NCBI GenBank assembly: GCA_934754855.1
Contig: CAKVJR010000004.1
Location: 1-34,958 of the forward strand
DNA: 34,958 nucleotides
Direction: 5' to 3'
Source: an uncultured Candidatus Melainabacteria bacterium
GTDB taxonomy: Bacteria; Cyanobacteriota; Vampirovibrionia; Gastranaerophilales; Gastranaerophilaceae
The notes beneath the pieces are model-generated. The model made no database searches. It worked only from the letters and a program-made list of their open reading frames with translations, and had not been told where the DNA came from. Positions 7,044 through 15,166 of the stretch are shown here, in pieces. Each line of letters opens with the position of its first letter. Position 1 is the first letter of the stretch. Made by a program: the position numbers and the translations under genes.

Positions 7044-7204
7044 TATAAAGGTGTGGGCAAGATGTCCAAACAGTTACCTCGCAAGGTGTGAGGCGACCTC
7101 ATGTGTAAAAGTGAAAAATAAAAATACCTCGGCACAGAGATTGTGCCTAACAAAAATGTGTATTGAAAAGTGTGTGAATTTAGACCGATTAGTCGGTCTT
7201 TTTT
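7044..7204 (+). ncRNA. Candidate structured small RNA (unassigned)
   Basis: This 298-base gap has no convincing protein gene but dense secondary structure. A possible -10 (TATAAA, 7044-7049) precedes it. It contains GGGC/GTCC around AAGAT, a 7-bp hairpin CCTCGCA/TGTGAGG (7077-7093), a competing 5-bp hairpin TGAGG/CCTCA (7089-7101) that reuses the same GAGG, a perfect 6-bp hairpin GGCACA/TGTGCC (7131-7147), and a textbook terminator at its 3' end. AAGGTGTGGG and AAGGTGTGAGG form a direct repeat inside it. I do not recognise SRP RNA, 6S RNA, tmRNA, RNase P RNA or a common riboswitch. It could be a free small RNA or an attenuator for the NTPase gene starting 44 bases later. The 5' end is a guess. 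Confidence 0.5.
7182..7204 (+). terminator. Rho-independent terminator of the candidate small RNA
   Basis: Perfect 7-bp stem AGACCGA/TCGGTCT with loop TTAG and five further T residues. It ends 43 bases before the NTPase-TPR start codon and does not follow any protein gene on this strand, which is why an RNA gene or a leader is inferred. Confidence 0.85.
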
Positions 7205-7235
7205 ATTTTGTATTTAATTAGTGGAAAAATTATTG

Positions 7236-7241
7236 TAATAT
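7236..7241 (+). promoter_or_regulatory. Candidate -10 box for a leaderless NTPase-TPR transcript
   Basis: TAATAT ends 6 bases before the ATG at 7248, and there is no SD between the upstream terminator and that ATG. The -35 position holds only a weak TTTAAT (7213-7218). Confidence 0.35.
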
Positions 7242-7247
7242 ATAAGT

Positions 7248-9914
7248 ATGGCGTATAAGTTTTTAACCGAAAAAATTGAAAATTTACTTAACGGACCAGC
7301 CGGCATTTCCGGTATGGGAAGTTTTGTCTTTTCAAGAGGATTGTCAATTGAAGGCTTAAAATCCGCCATTGACGAGGAAATTTCCCCTCAAGTCGAAGAA
7401 ATTTTAACACACGATTTTGAAACTTTTTCAAAACTCGTAAACTTTGTAAATTCAACAGCAACGCTATTTGTTCTGCATGGATTTATGGGCAGTGGAAAAT
7501 CAACAATGGTCGATTTTTTGCCCAAAATCACAAACGATGATGTACTTTGTTTCAGAATAAATTGTTTTGAATCGACAAACTTAGACGACGCTCTTTTGTC
7601 AATTCATACGGATTTCGTAAACTATCACAACCAACGCAAAATAACGCTGCCAAAGGTTGATTCTACGGGATTTACAGACAGGATTAACGCATATTTAAAA
7701 AGCATAAATATGCCGATGTTGTTTATTTTCGACTCCATAAATGCCGAAAAATTCCCGCTCCATGCAGAAATTTCAAACTTCATAAAACACCTCGCTCAAA
7801 TAGAGAGAGTAAAAGTTGTCGTCACATCAAGAAACCTTGCAGATAGTGATTTATCAGGCGAAAACAACCCGAATTATGCAATCATAAAACTTTGCGGAAA
7901 AGAAGAATTTATTGAAATTTTAAACAAAAACGACATAACTTCCGACGAGGAAACTTACGAAAATGCCTTTGAAGCAACAAAAGGTCATTTTTTATACATT
8001 TCGTTACTGATTAACGTCATAAAATTGTTGAATTTGAACCTGAAAAGCGTTTACAACGATTATTCCAAAAAGAAAAAGACAATTTTTGATTTTTTGGTAT
8101 CAAAAGTTTTGACACTTATTCCGGAAAGATTTTTCAAAACATTATGGTTTTTGGCACTCATTCGAACGGGCGTAAGCGAAAATTTCCTCATAAAACAAAA
8201 ACTTTCCACCCCTGATGAACTCGCATATCTTGAAGAAAGAATGTTGCTTTGCCGAGAAGGAATAAATATTTACCTCAAAGATTATGTCAAAAACACTGTC
8301 ATAGAAACAATTAACCCACAAACATTCAAAGACATTAACACATATTTGGCGGAATTATACGAATCACAACTCCCCAAAAAACCATCAGAACGGGATTTGA
8401 TAATTTCAAGAAGCACAATGCGTCGTGAAGCGGCTTTTCACAAGGAACAAGCCTTAAAAACAATCGAAACAAACCAATCTCAACCAAAACAAAACAGTTT
8501 GGATTATAACTATTTGAGTTACTCAAACAGTATCAAAAGTGATTGGAATTTTTCGGAATCTTCCGTCGGAAACAACAAACAACAGCAGAAAAGATTTGTT
8601 AAACCAGCACCGAGAGGACTTTCGACAAGAATTAATAACAATTTAAGGGCGAAAAACTTTGAACTTTCAAACGAAGAGTTGAAATTATTAAATCAACTCA
8701 ATCTCAAAGTGCCGAATGCCGAACTCATCAGGGACGACAGGGAATCTCAACCTTACGATTTCAACCCGAGAGCACAAATCAGGCAAAATCCTCAACAAAT
8801 CAATCAACCGCAAAGATTGAAACAAAATAATATTCCTCAGGAAGAACCCGTTCAACAAGTTGAAACGCTTGTTACTGTAATGAATGAGGCAAGTCTTGCA
8901 GAACAGGATTTTGATTTTGAGCGAGCATTAAAAATTTACAGCAAAGCATACTCAATGACAGAATCTGCGGGCTATGCCGAAGCAAAACCGATTATTATGA
9001 TGCAGACTGCATTTTGCCACAGAAAAATGCAAAATAATGACGAAGCTTTGAAATGCTTTGAAATTGCATACAAACTTTATTGCGATACAAATCCTCAAAA
9101 CGCAAACAAAGCCTTGTTTAATATGGCTGAAATTTACACAGAAACGTACAATCACAACAAAGCAAAAGAAATGTACGAGATGATTTTGAGGACAAATCAA
9201 CAAACCGACCTCGCATTCAATGTCAGAGTGCTTTTGAACCTTGCAGAAATTGAATCAAACAACCTCAATATTGAACGGGCAAGCGTCTATTACAACGAGG
9301 CGTTGAGTTACGCTCTTAATCTTCAAGATAAAAAACTCATCTGCGAAACCTGCTTCAAATTCGGACTCGCATACGATGACGCAGGAAGTGTCGAAAAAGC
9401 CTTTAAAATGTACTCTCAATGTATTCAAACATCAACTGATTATGAGGTTAATTCATACATTTCATCGGCATATTCAAACATCGCAGGAATCTTTGAAGAG
9501 CAAAATTTAACTGACAAGGCCGCAAAATATTACGAACTTTCGGTCAAAATCGACGAAGCACACGAAAATTGGGACGGTTTATACTTCGCATACTCAAAAT
9601 TGGCAACAATTTACCAAACAAAATCGTTGACATTTGCACTTGAATATTCTTTCAAAGCATTAGATGCCGCAAAGAAACTCAACGACAACGTTTATACCGC
9701 CTCAACATATATCCAAATCGGCGATTATTATTACCAATCAAATCAAACAAAAGATGCACTGAAATCATATTTGTTGGCAAAAGCCTTGCTGCTTAAACAA
9801 CCGAACCCCGAAAACGTCCGCAAAATCGACGTTAGAATTAACGATATGAAAGCAAAATTAGGAACGGCAACTTTTGAGAGAATAGCCTCGGAGTTTCAAT
9901 CGCAAAATGACTGA
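7248..9914 (+). CDS. P-loop NTPase with TPR repeats (STAND-like)
   Basis: 888 residues. The N-terminal half is a STAND/NACHT-like ATPase: Walker A GFMGSGKS (78-85), Walker B MLFIFD (157-162) and a sensor-like VVTSRN (191-196), followed by a helical segment to about residue 400. Residues about 410-540 are rich in Gln and Asn and look disordered. From about 545 to 880 there are roughly eight tetratricopeptide repeats (for example AKPIIMMQTAFCHRKMQNND, then KALFNMAEIYTETYNHNKA). There is no signal peptide, membrane segment, DNA-binding domain or recognisable effector. STAND proteins sense a ligand through their repeats and switch by nucleotide exchange; the ligand here is unknown. The gene overlaps rsmG by 8 bases, so the two are probably co-translated. 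The ATG has no SD. Confidence 0.8.
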   Translation: MAYKFLTEKIENLLNGPAGISGMGSFVFSRGLSIEGLKSAIDEEISPQVEEILTHDFETFSKLVNFVNSTATLFVLHGFMGSGKSTMVDFLPKITNDDVLCFRINCFESTNLDDALLSIHTDFVNYHNQRKITLPKVDSTGFTDRINAYLKSINMPMLFIFDSINAEKFPLHAEISNFIKHLAQIERVKVVVTSRNLADSDLSGENNPNYAIIKLCGKEEFIEILNKNDITSDEETYENAFEATKGHFLYISLLINVIKLLNLNLKSVYNDYSKKKKTIFDFLVSKVLTLIPERFFKTLWFLALIRTGVSENFLIKQKLSTPDELAYLEERMLLCREGINIYLKDYVKNTVIETINPQTFKDINTYLAELYESQLPKKPSERDLIISRSTMRREAAFHKEQALKTIETNQSQPKQNSLDYNYLSYSNSIKSDWNFSESSVGNNKQQQKRFVKPAPRGLSTRINNNLRAKNFELSNEELKLLNQLNLKVPNAELIRDDRESQPYDFNPRAQIRQNPQQINQPQRLKQNNIPQEEPVQQVETLVTVMNEASLAEQDFDFERALKIYSKAYSMTESAGYAEAKPIIMMQTAFCHRKMQNNDEALKCFEIAYKLYCDTNPQNANKALFNMAEIYTETYNHNKAKEMYEMILRTNQQTDLAFNVRVLLNLAEIESNNLNIERASVYYNEALSYALNLQDKKLICETCFKFGLAYDDAGSVEKAFKMYSQCIQTSTDYEVNSYISSAYSNIAGIFEEQNLTDKAAKYYELSVKIDEAHENWDGLYFAYSKLATIYQTKSLTFALEYSFKALDAAKKLNDNVYTASTYIQIGDYYYQSNQTKDALKSYLLAKALLLKQPNPENVRKIDVRINDMKAKLGTATFERIASEFQSQND

Positions 9915-10545
9915 TTTCAGTGAATTTATAAGACTTTTTGAAGAATACAACACTCATACCAATCTGATGAGTAAAAATGATGTGCAAAAACTTTCGGAAA
10001 AACATATCCCCGATAGCCTTGCAATTAAAGCATTTTTTGAGAAATATGAAATTCCGAAAAACTTACTCGATATTGGCACGGGCGGGGGGTTTCCGTCAAT
10101 TCCGATTGCCATAAAATACGGTAATATCAATGTTTTTGCCCTCGATTCGATTGCAAAAAAAATAAAATTTGTCGCAATAGCAAAAGAAAATCTCAATCTC
10201 AAAAATCTTTTTCCGATTTGTACAAGAATTGAAGATTTTGATAAAAAAGAATTTTTCGATGTGGTGACAAGCCGTGCGGTTGCTGATTTGTCGGTAATTT
10301 TAGAATATTCTGCACCATTTATCAAAAAAAACGGATATTTTGTTGCATATAAATCCAAAACCGCAGACGATGAGTTGGTTTCAGCAAAAAATGCCATGAA
10401 AATTTTGGGACTTGATTTTATTGAAAAAATTGATGTTTCAAAATCCGAAGAAGAAAATCGTTGTCTTTTAATTTTTAAAAAGACAAAAACGACTCCGAAA
10501 AAATACCCAAGACCTAACAATACCGCACGAAAACAACCTTTGTAA
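9907..10545 (+). CDS. rsmG: 16S rRNA (guanine527-N7)-methyltransferase RsmG
   Basis: 212 residues. Contains the SAM-binding motif LDIGTGGGFPSIPIA, the ALDSIAKKIKFV segment, the RsmG-specific SRAVADL, a KS motif (YKSK) and the C-terminal KKYPR signature. It methylates N7 of G527 in 16S rRNA, near the streptomycin site; loss of this enzyme gives low-level streptomycin resistance in other bacteria. Its ATG lies inside the last codons of the NTPase-TPR gene (8-base overlap), implying translational coupling. The 5' end is slightly shorter than in some homologues, but the ATG is well placed. No terminator follows; the next gene has its own promoter 23 bases later. Confidence 0.93.
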   Translation: MTDFSEFIRLFEEYNTHTNLMSKNDVQKLSEKHIPDSLAIKAFFEKYEIPKNLLDIGTGGGFPSIPIAIKYGNINVFALDSIAKKIKFVAIAKENLNLKNLFPICTRIEDFDKKEFFDVVTSRAVADLSVILEYSAPFIKKNGYFVAYKSKTADDELVSAKNAMKILGLDFIEKIDVSKSEEENRCLLIFKKTKTTPKKYPRPNNTARKQPL

Positions 10546-10567
10546 AATGGCATATTAAAAAATTTTC

Positions 10568-10596
10568 TTGAGAATAGACAATAAATGTGCGATAAT
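10568..10596 (+). promoter_or_regulatory. Promoter of the two-component/tadA operon
   Basis: TTGAGA (10568-10573), 17 bases, GATAAT (10591-10596); transcription start near 10603, 18 bases before the response regulator ATG. Confidence 0.65.
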
Positions 10597-10620
10597 ACTT
10601 GCTAAAAGCGGGAAAGAACA

Positions 10621-11328
10621 ATGAAAAAAAGACTTTTAGTTGTTGATGACGATACAGATATCAGAGAACTTTTGGAGTTTGACCTTGCCCAAAGCGGATA
10701 CGATGTAGATACCGCAAAAGACGGCAGCGAGGGATTACAGAAGGCTTTAGCGAATGATTACGATTTGATTTTGCTTGACGTTATGATGCCGAAAATTAAC
10801 GGTTTTGACGTTTGCAAAAATGTTCGCAGTAAAAAACCGGATATCCCGATTTTGTTATTGACCGCAAAAGGCACAATTACTGACAAAACGACAGGTTTTA
10901 ACTCGGGAGCGGACGATTATATCGTAAAACCTTTCGATGTTCAGGAGGTTTTGCTCAGAGTTCGTGTTCTTCTTCGCAGAAATTCCAAAAACGAACCGCA
11001 ATCTAAAAACAGTAAAGAAATTCTCAAAGTCGGTGTGTTTGAACTTTTCCCCGACTATCTTGAAGTTGCAATTAAAGATAAAAAAATCAAATTAACCCCG
11101 ACAGAATTTGAAATTTTGTACTGTCTTATGCAATATTTCGACAACTCGGTCACATTGGCGGTTTTGCTGAATGAAGTTTGGGGTTATGACAGTGATGAGG
11201 ACGTCAGAATGTTAAGAGTTCACGTCGGCGGGTTAAGACAAAAAATTGAAGAAGACCCGAAACACCCGATATACTTACAAACTGTCACAAATGTCGGCTA
11301 CAAGTTGACACCTTTCGAGGGTGAATAA
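10621..11328 (+). CDS. OmpR/PhoB-family response regulator
   Basis: 235 residues: receiver domain (1-120) with acidic pocket D9-D10, phospho-acceptor D53 (LILLDVMMP), T81 and K103 (IVKPF), then a winged-helix DNA-binding domain (about 135-230) with LTPTEFEILYCLM, the RMLRVHVGGLRQKIE recognition region and a C-terminal TVTNVGYKL. Phosphorylation by the partner kinase should promote dimerisation and DNA binding. It is the first gene of a five-gene unit: kinase 2 bases downstream, then tadA, a TIGR02757 protein and an acetyltransferase. The SD is weak (GGGAAAGAAC). Its regulon cannot be inferred from the sequence. Confidence 0.95.
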   Translation: MKKRLLVVDDDTDIRELLEFDLAQSGYDVDTAKDGSEGLQKALANDYDLILLDVMMPKINGFDVCKNVRSKKPDIPILLLTAKGTITDKTTGFNSGADDYIVKPFDVQEVLLRVRVLLRRNSKNEPQSKNSKEILKVGVFELFPDYLEVAIKDKKIKLTPTEFEILYCLMQYFDNSVTLAVLLNEVWGYDSDEDVRMLRVHVGGLRQKIEEDPKHPIYLQTVTNVGYKLTPFEGE

Positions 11329-11330
11329 AA

Positions 11331-13031
11331 GTGAGAAAATTTCTAAGATTTTTTAGAATACACCGATTGAGAATTGTCGAACAGGTTGTAGTTGTTGCAA
11401 TTTTTTCGTTGATTATTCCGCTTATTGTCACGGGAATTATCGTAAATAATATCAACCGTCAGGCTTTGGCGAGAGAATTAAGAAATACGGCATTGATTAT
11501 TGCAAAAAATGTCGATAGAAACATTTACGATATGTTCAAATCCGATGATGCCAAAATCAAGGAAATTGCACTGTCGATAAAGTATTTGCCGAACAAAGCA
11601 ATGATTGATAAGTATCTTTCGGATTATGTCAAAACGACGGAAATTTTTTCGGATTTGCACATCGAAAGAGTCAATCCCCACAATCTTCCCGACTATATTT
11701 CCGAATCAGGACACTTGAACCCGTCGTCGGGAACGATCACCGTTTCTGAAAAATTGGACAAAAATCATTATCTTATCGGAATAATGAACAAAGAATATTT
11801 GCACAATCAAATTTTCAAAGGCATTAACGAACCGATAAGAGAAATTTTTGTTATTTCCGAAAAAGGCAAACTCGTTTCCTCCATAAATTATAACGAAAAA
11901 GATTTTCAAACGATATACCCGCTGATTCCGTCAAATATGGAGAACGGTACAACCGCATCTATCGGTAAAAACCACAACCAGCCTATCATTTGCACGAAAA
12001 TGAAATCCATGGATGTGACAATTATCGTAAATACCACGACCGAAATTATGGAAAGAACGATTTATTTTTCGGCATGGCAAATCCTGACAGCGATGATTGT
12101 TTCGGCAATCGCCAGCCTGCTTTTCATATCAATGTACCTTTCATATTTGTACCTCAATATCAGACAATTGTTCAAGGGAATTAACGCACTTACAAAGGGT
12201 AATTATTCCCGTAAAATCAGACTTTTGAAGAATATTTTGACACCTTATGAACTTGTTTATCTAGCAAATGAATTTAATAAAGCGGCTGATGAAATTAATG
12301 ACGCTTATTCAAAACTTGCAAAACAAAAAGAAGAGTTGGAAATTTTGGACAATTTCCGCTCAAATCTTATTGACACCGTGAGCCACGAATTCAGAACGCC
12401 TCTGACGAGCATAAAAGGCTATTCTTCAAGACTTATGAGAACGGATATCACAATTGATAAGGCAACATGGAACAAGTCTTTAAAGGTCATTAAACAGCAA
12501 ACGGAAAGACTCAGCAGAATGATTGAAGATTTGCTTGTAATTCCTGATATCGAAGGTGCTCATCTCAATATGACTTTTGAATCGGTAAATCTTGCCGAAA
12601 GCCTTGAATTGTCATTGATTTCTGTCAAAAATATCGAAAATCGGGAAGTTATAAACAACGTTGCCGAAAAAAATATCCATATTTGTGCTGACAAAGACAG
12701 ATTTGAACAAGTTTTAATTAACATTATCGAAAATGCCAATAAATACGGTATGGAAGACACACCGCTTGTTATTGATGCAGTCAAAGTTAACGGAAAAGTT
12801 ACAATTATTTTGAAAAATTACGCACCGTATATCGATAAACAAACCGTAAAAAAATTATTTGAAAAATTCGTAAGACTTGACGACAAAACAACAAGAACAA
12901 CACGGGGAACGGGTTTGGGTCTTTTTATCGTAAAAGGTTTGCTCTCGGCAATGGGCGGAACAATTTTCATCAAATCAACCCCCGCAAATGAATTTTTCAC
13001 CTATATTACGTTACCGTCTGAGGAAGAATAA
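11331..13031 (+). CDS. Membrane sensor histidine kinase
   Basis: 566 residues, starting with GTG two bases after the regulator stop, with GAGG upstream. Order: TM1 (about 18-38), an extracytoplasmic sensor domain (about 40-240, probably a Cache-like fold), TM2 (about 248-275), HAMP (about 276-325), a short coiled coil, HisKA with SHEFRTP and phospho-acceptor H352, then HATPase_c with N-box NIIENANKYG (464-472) and G2 box GTGLGLFIVKGLLSAMGG. The D-box/G1 position reads LKNYAPYID (494-502): Asn496 replaces the usual Asp and Ala498 a usual Gly. Some kinases have Asn there, so activity is likely but not certain. Signal unknown. It partners the adjacent regulator and overlaps tadA by one base (TAATG). 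Confidence 0.93.
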   Translation: MRKFLRFFRIHRLRIVEQVVVVAIFSLIIPLIVTGIIVNNINRQALARELRNTALIIAKNVDRNIYDMFKSDDAKIKEIALSIKYLPNKAMIDKYLSDYVKTTEIFSDLHIERVNPHNLPDYISESGHLNPSSGTITVSEKLDKNHYLIGIMNKEYLHNQIFKGINEPIREIFVISEKGKLVSSINYNEKDFQTIYPLIPSNMENGTTASIGKNHNQPIICTKMKSMDVTIIVNTTTEIMERTIYFSAWQILTAMIVSAIASLLFISMYLSYLYLNIRQLFKGINALTKGNYSRKIRLLKNILTPYELVYLANEFNKAADEINDAYSKLAKQKEELEILDNFRSNLIDTVSHEFRTPLTSIKGYSSRLMRTDITIDKATWNKSLKVIKQQTERLSRMIEDLLVIPDIEGAHLNMTFESVNLAESLELSLISVKNIENREVINNVAEKNIHICADKDRFEQVLINIIENANKYGMEDTPLVIDAVKVNGKVTIILKNYAPYIDKQTVKKLFEKFVRLDDKTTRTTRGTGLGLFIVKGLLSAMGGTIFIKSTPANEFFTYITLPSEEE

Positions 13032-13456
13032 TGGACTTTATGCAAGAGGCAATAAACATCGCAAAAATGTCGGGAAACGATTTGCCGATAGGTGCAATTC
13101 TTGTCAAAAACGGAGAAATTATCGCAAAGACCCATAACGAAAAGGAACTCAGAAAAGATGTTACGGCACATGCGGAAATTCTTGTAATTCAAGACGGACA
13201 AAGGATTTTAAACACAACAATTTTGTCAGACTGTGAATTGTATGTAACACTGGAACCATGCCCGATGTGTTCTTGGGCAATATTAAATTCAAGAATTTCA
13301 AAAGTTTTTTTCGGTGCTTATGATACAATTTATGGAGCATTAGGGTCTGCAACGGATTTAAGAAAATTTTTAAACTCGAAAACAGAAGTAATCGGTGGTA
13401 TAAAGGAAGAAGAATGCTCAACACTGCTGAAAAATTATTTCAAAACGATAAGATAA
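13031..13456 (+). CDS. tadA: tRNA-specific adenosine deaminase
   Basis: 141 residues, the cytidine deaminase-like fold. Zinc and catalytic residues are in place: HAE (H47, E49) and PCPMC (C77, C80), plus LPIGAILVKNGEIIA, GALGSATDL and the C-terminal ECSTLLKNYF. TadA converts A34 to inosine in tRNA-Arg(ACG). Guanine or cytosine deaminases share the fold, but the SDCELYVTLEPCPMC context and C-terminus fit TadA best. The ATG overlaps the kinase stop (TAATG), with GAGGAAG as SD. The next gene starts inside the last 43 bases of tadA, so the operon is strongly coupled. Confidence 0.88.
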   Translation: MDFMQEAINIAKMSGNDLPIGAILVKNGEIIAKTHNEKELRKDVTAHAEILVIQDGQRILNTTILSDCELYVTLEPCPMCSWAILNSRISKVFFGAYDTIYGALGSATDLRKFLNSKTEVIGGIKEEECSTLLKNYFKTIR

Positions 13457-14211
13457 AAAATATTTTGAACAATTATGCCGAAAAGTATGATACGACTGAC
13501 TTTATCAAAGATGACCCCGTTCAATTTGTTCATCTTTATAATAAACCCGAAAACATTGAGATTGCAGGGTTTATCGCATCAATGTTTGCTTATGGAAAAC
13601 GAGAACTTTTTATCAGACAACTCAAAACTTTTTTGACAAAAGATAAGGATTTGACTGAATTTATTAAGGATTTTGATGAAAACGACGAAGTTTTAAAAAA
13701 TTTCAACTATCGTTTTTCAAAAGGTGTTGATTTTATTCAAATTTTAAAAATTTTGCAGAAACTGCAAGGCGAAAACGAAAGCCTTGAGAGCCTTTTCAGA
13801 TATCATTACGATAAAAATCACAATATTGTAAAAATGCTCTCAGGTGTAACCGAATATTTTTATTCAAACGTCACAATGGACGTTACGCAAGGTTTTTACC
13901 ACCTTTTGCCCGACCCGAAAAAGGGTGGAGCCGTAAAAAGAATGAATATGATGCTGAGATGGTTTGTCCGAAAATCTCCCGTCGATGTCGGAATTTGGAA
14001 TTTTATCGACAAATCGGAGTTGATTATTCCGTTAGACGTCCATGTCGGTAATATTTCAAGACAAATCGGACTGCTTACAAGAAAAAATAACGACATGAAA
14101 AGTGCAATGGAAATTACGGAAAATTTACGGAAATTAGACAAAAACGACCCGATAAAGTACGATTTTGCACTGTTCGGAATCGGAGTTAACGGAGTTCAAT
14201 TGGAAAAATGA
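13414..14211 (+). CDS. TIGR02757 family protein (DUF2400)
   Basis: 265 residues matching the TIGR02757/DUF2400 family: an early DDPVQFVHLYNKPENIEI and FIASMFAYGKRELF, then LLPDPKKGGAVKRMNMMLRW (where many members have GSACKRLNMFLRW), MVR-like FVRKSPVDVGIWNFID, IPLDVHVGNISRQIGL, and DPIKYDFALFGIG. The family is distantly related to HhH-GPD DNA glycosylases, but no function is established to my knowledge. The ATG is chosen because AAGGAAG precedes it, although it lies 43 bases inside tadA in another frame. The stop overlaps the acetyltransferase start (ATGA). Soluble, no signal peptide. Confidence 0.85.
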   Translation: MLNTAEKLFQNDKIKNILNNYAEKYDTTDFIKDDPVQFVHLYNKPENIEIAGFIASMFAYGKRELFIRQLKTFLTKDKDLTEFIKDFDENDEVLKNFNYRFSKGVDFIQILKILQKLQGENESLESLFRYHYDKNHNIVKMLSGVTEYFYSNVTMDVTQGFYHLLPDPKKGGAVKRMNMMLRWFVRKSPVDVGIWNFIDKSELIIPLDVHVGNISRQIGLLTRKNNDMKSAMEITENLRKLDKNDPIKYDFALFGIGVNGVQLEK

Positions 14212-14753
14212 AAATCAGACTTGTAAAACCTCAAGATTGCAAACAAATTTTAAATATATACGCTCAATACATAAACACCTCAATCACCTTTGAATACGAA
14301 CTTCCGAGCGAAGAAGATTTTGCCAAAAGGATTGATGAGATAAGTGAAACGTATCCGTATTTGGTTTTAGAGGAAAACGAAAAAATTTTGGGCTACACAT
14401 ACGCACGTAGACTTCGTGAACGTGCGGCATATCAATGGATTGCGGAACTTTCGATTTATCTTGACCAAAATATCACATCAAAAGGTTACGGTCGAATTCT
14501 GTATGAAAAATTAATTGAAATTCTTGAAATGCAAGGAATTAAAACGGTTTACGGCTGCGTTACAATGCCAAATGAGAAATCAGAAAAATTACATGAAAAA
14601 TTGGGCTTTAAAAAAGTCGGCGTTTTCTCAAAAGCAGGATATAAAAACGGAAAATGGATTGATATTGCGTGGTTTGAGAAAAACATTTCCACTTGTGAAT
14701 TAAACCCAAAAGATATCGTTTCGATAAAAAATCTAAAAATTTTTAACGATTGA
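14208..14753 (+). CDS. GNAT acetyltransferase, phosphinothricin acetyltransferase-like
   Basis: 181 residues. Residues 1-160 form a GNAT domain: opening MKIRLVKPQDCKQILNIYAQ, the substrate segment ITFEYELPS typical of the PAT/bar subgroup, beta-strand AELSIYLDQN followed by the acetyl-CoA loop SKGYGR (Q/RxxGxG/A motif), and the C-terminal MPNEKSEKLHEKLGFKKVG. The last 20 residues are an unusual extension. It should N-acetylate a small amine using acetyl-CoA; members of this subgroup act on phosphinothricin, methionine sulfoximine and related compounds, but the substrate here is unknown. It is the last gene of the operon, overlapping its neighbour by 4 bases (ATGA). No terminator follows; repeat-filled DNA begins 6 bases later. 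Confidence 0.88.
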   Translation: MKIRLVKPQDCKQILNIYAQYINTSITFEYELPSEEDFAKRIDEISETYPYLVLEENEKILGYTYARRLRERAAYQWIAELSIYLDQNITSKGYGRILYEKLIEILEMQGIKTVYGCVTMPNEKSEKLHEKLGFKKVGVFSKAGYKNGKWIDIAWFEKNISTCELNPKDIVSIKNLKIFND

Positions 14754-14758
14754 TGATA

Positions 14759-14792
14759 AAAACAGATACTTCGGCTTCGCCTCAGTATGACG
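14759..14792 (-). repeat. Solo GTCATACTGAGG repeat end
   Basis: On the minus strand CGTCATACTGAGGCGAAG leads into CCGAAGTATCTGTTTTT. It matches the left part of the element at 6346-6421 except for six extra bases. Confidence 0.6.
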
Positions 14793-14828
14793 GGGAATGC
14801 GTATTATTTCTAATTAATGAGTAAACAC

Positions 14829-14884
14829 CGGCTTGCCACGAATTTGTTGATTTTCACCTTGCTCGCTCGTTCTTCGCAATGACA
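14829..14884 (-). repeat. TGTCATTGCGA-type intergenic repeat
   Basis: On the minus strand it begins TGTCATTGCGAAGAACGAGC and ends TTCGTGGCAAGCCGG. It is the same general type as 15044-15079 and 18765-18866. Confidence 0.55.
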
Positions 14885-14910
14885 ATAAATGAGTAAAATT
14901 TTGCAGTTTT

Positions 14911-14997
14911 CGTCATTCTGAGGGATTTATCCCGAAGAATCTGTTTCGGCAAATTGCAAAATCCTTTTCAGATTCTTTGCTGCCGCTTAGAATGACA
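14911..14997. repeat. Element with imperfect terminal inverted repeats
   Basis: The left end CGTCATTCTGAGGGA...AAGAATCTG and the right end CAGATTCTTTGCTGCCGCTTAG...ATGACA are inverted copies of one about 28-base sequence, with about 30 bases between. The size and ends are MITE-like, but no target duplication is evident. Confidence 0.65.
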
Positions 14998-15030
14998 TTT
15001 AATACCTACCATCAGGTGGTTTTTTCTTTA
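14989..15030 (-). repeat. Composite intergenic repeat, copy A5 (shortened)
   Basis: On the minus strand AAAAAACCACCTGATGGTAG runs into GTATTAAATGTCATTCT. It joins the start of the A-type hairpin directly to the GTAGGTATTAAATGTCATTCT end seen in copy A4, as if the middle were deleted. It shares its right part with the element 14911-14997. Confidence 0.6.
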
Positions 15031-15043
15031 TCAACAAATACTA

Positions 15044-15079
15044 ATTGTCACTGCGAGCGATAGCGTGGCAGTCCAGAAT
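15044..15079 (+). repeat. TGTCACTGCGAG-type solo repeat
   Basis: TGTCACTGCGAGCGATAGCG followed by TGGCAGTCCAGAA; a variant of the TGTCATTGCGAG repeats common between genes in many bacteria. Confidence 0.5.
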
Positions 15080-15094
15080 TTTTATATTCATCAG

Positions 15095-15150
15095 ATGATA
15101 GTTTTGTTATGTTCGCATATAAAAACCTACCCGCAGGTGGTTTTTATTGG
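15095..15150 (-). repeat. Composite intergenic repeat, copy A2
   Basis: Minus-strand copy with core CCACCTGCGGGTAGG flanked by A and T runs, then ATGCGAACATAACAAAACTA. It lies 16 bases beyond the stop of the HAD-like gene, between convergent genes, and would act as its terminator. Its A-rich flank (ACCAATAAAAACC) is shared with copy A4. Confidence 0.8.
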
Positions 15151-15166
15151 TAAATAAAAGTCGCAC

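Noticed and set aside
7044..7204. SRP RNA, 6S RNA, tmRNA or RNase P RNA
   Set aside because: No GUCAGG...GGAAG SRP core, no long rod with a central bubble, no tRNA-like ends and no RNase P conserved blocks could be found by eye.
9954..10553. 199-codon minus-strand frame
   Set aside because: Exactly antisense to rsmG, whose motifs are unambiguous; it has no SD of its own and only hydrophobic low-complexity translation.
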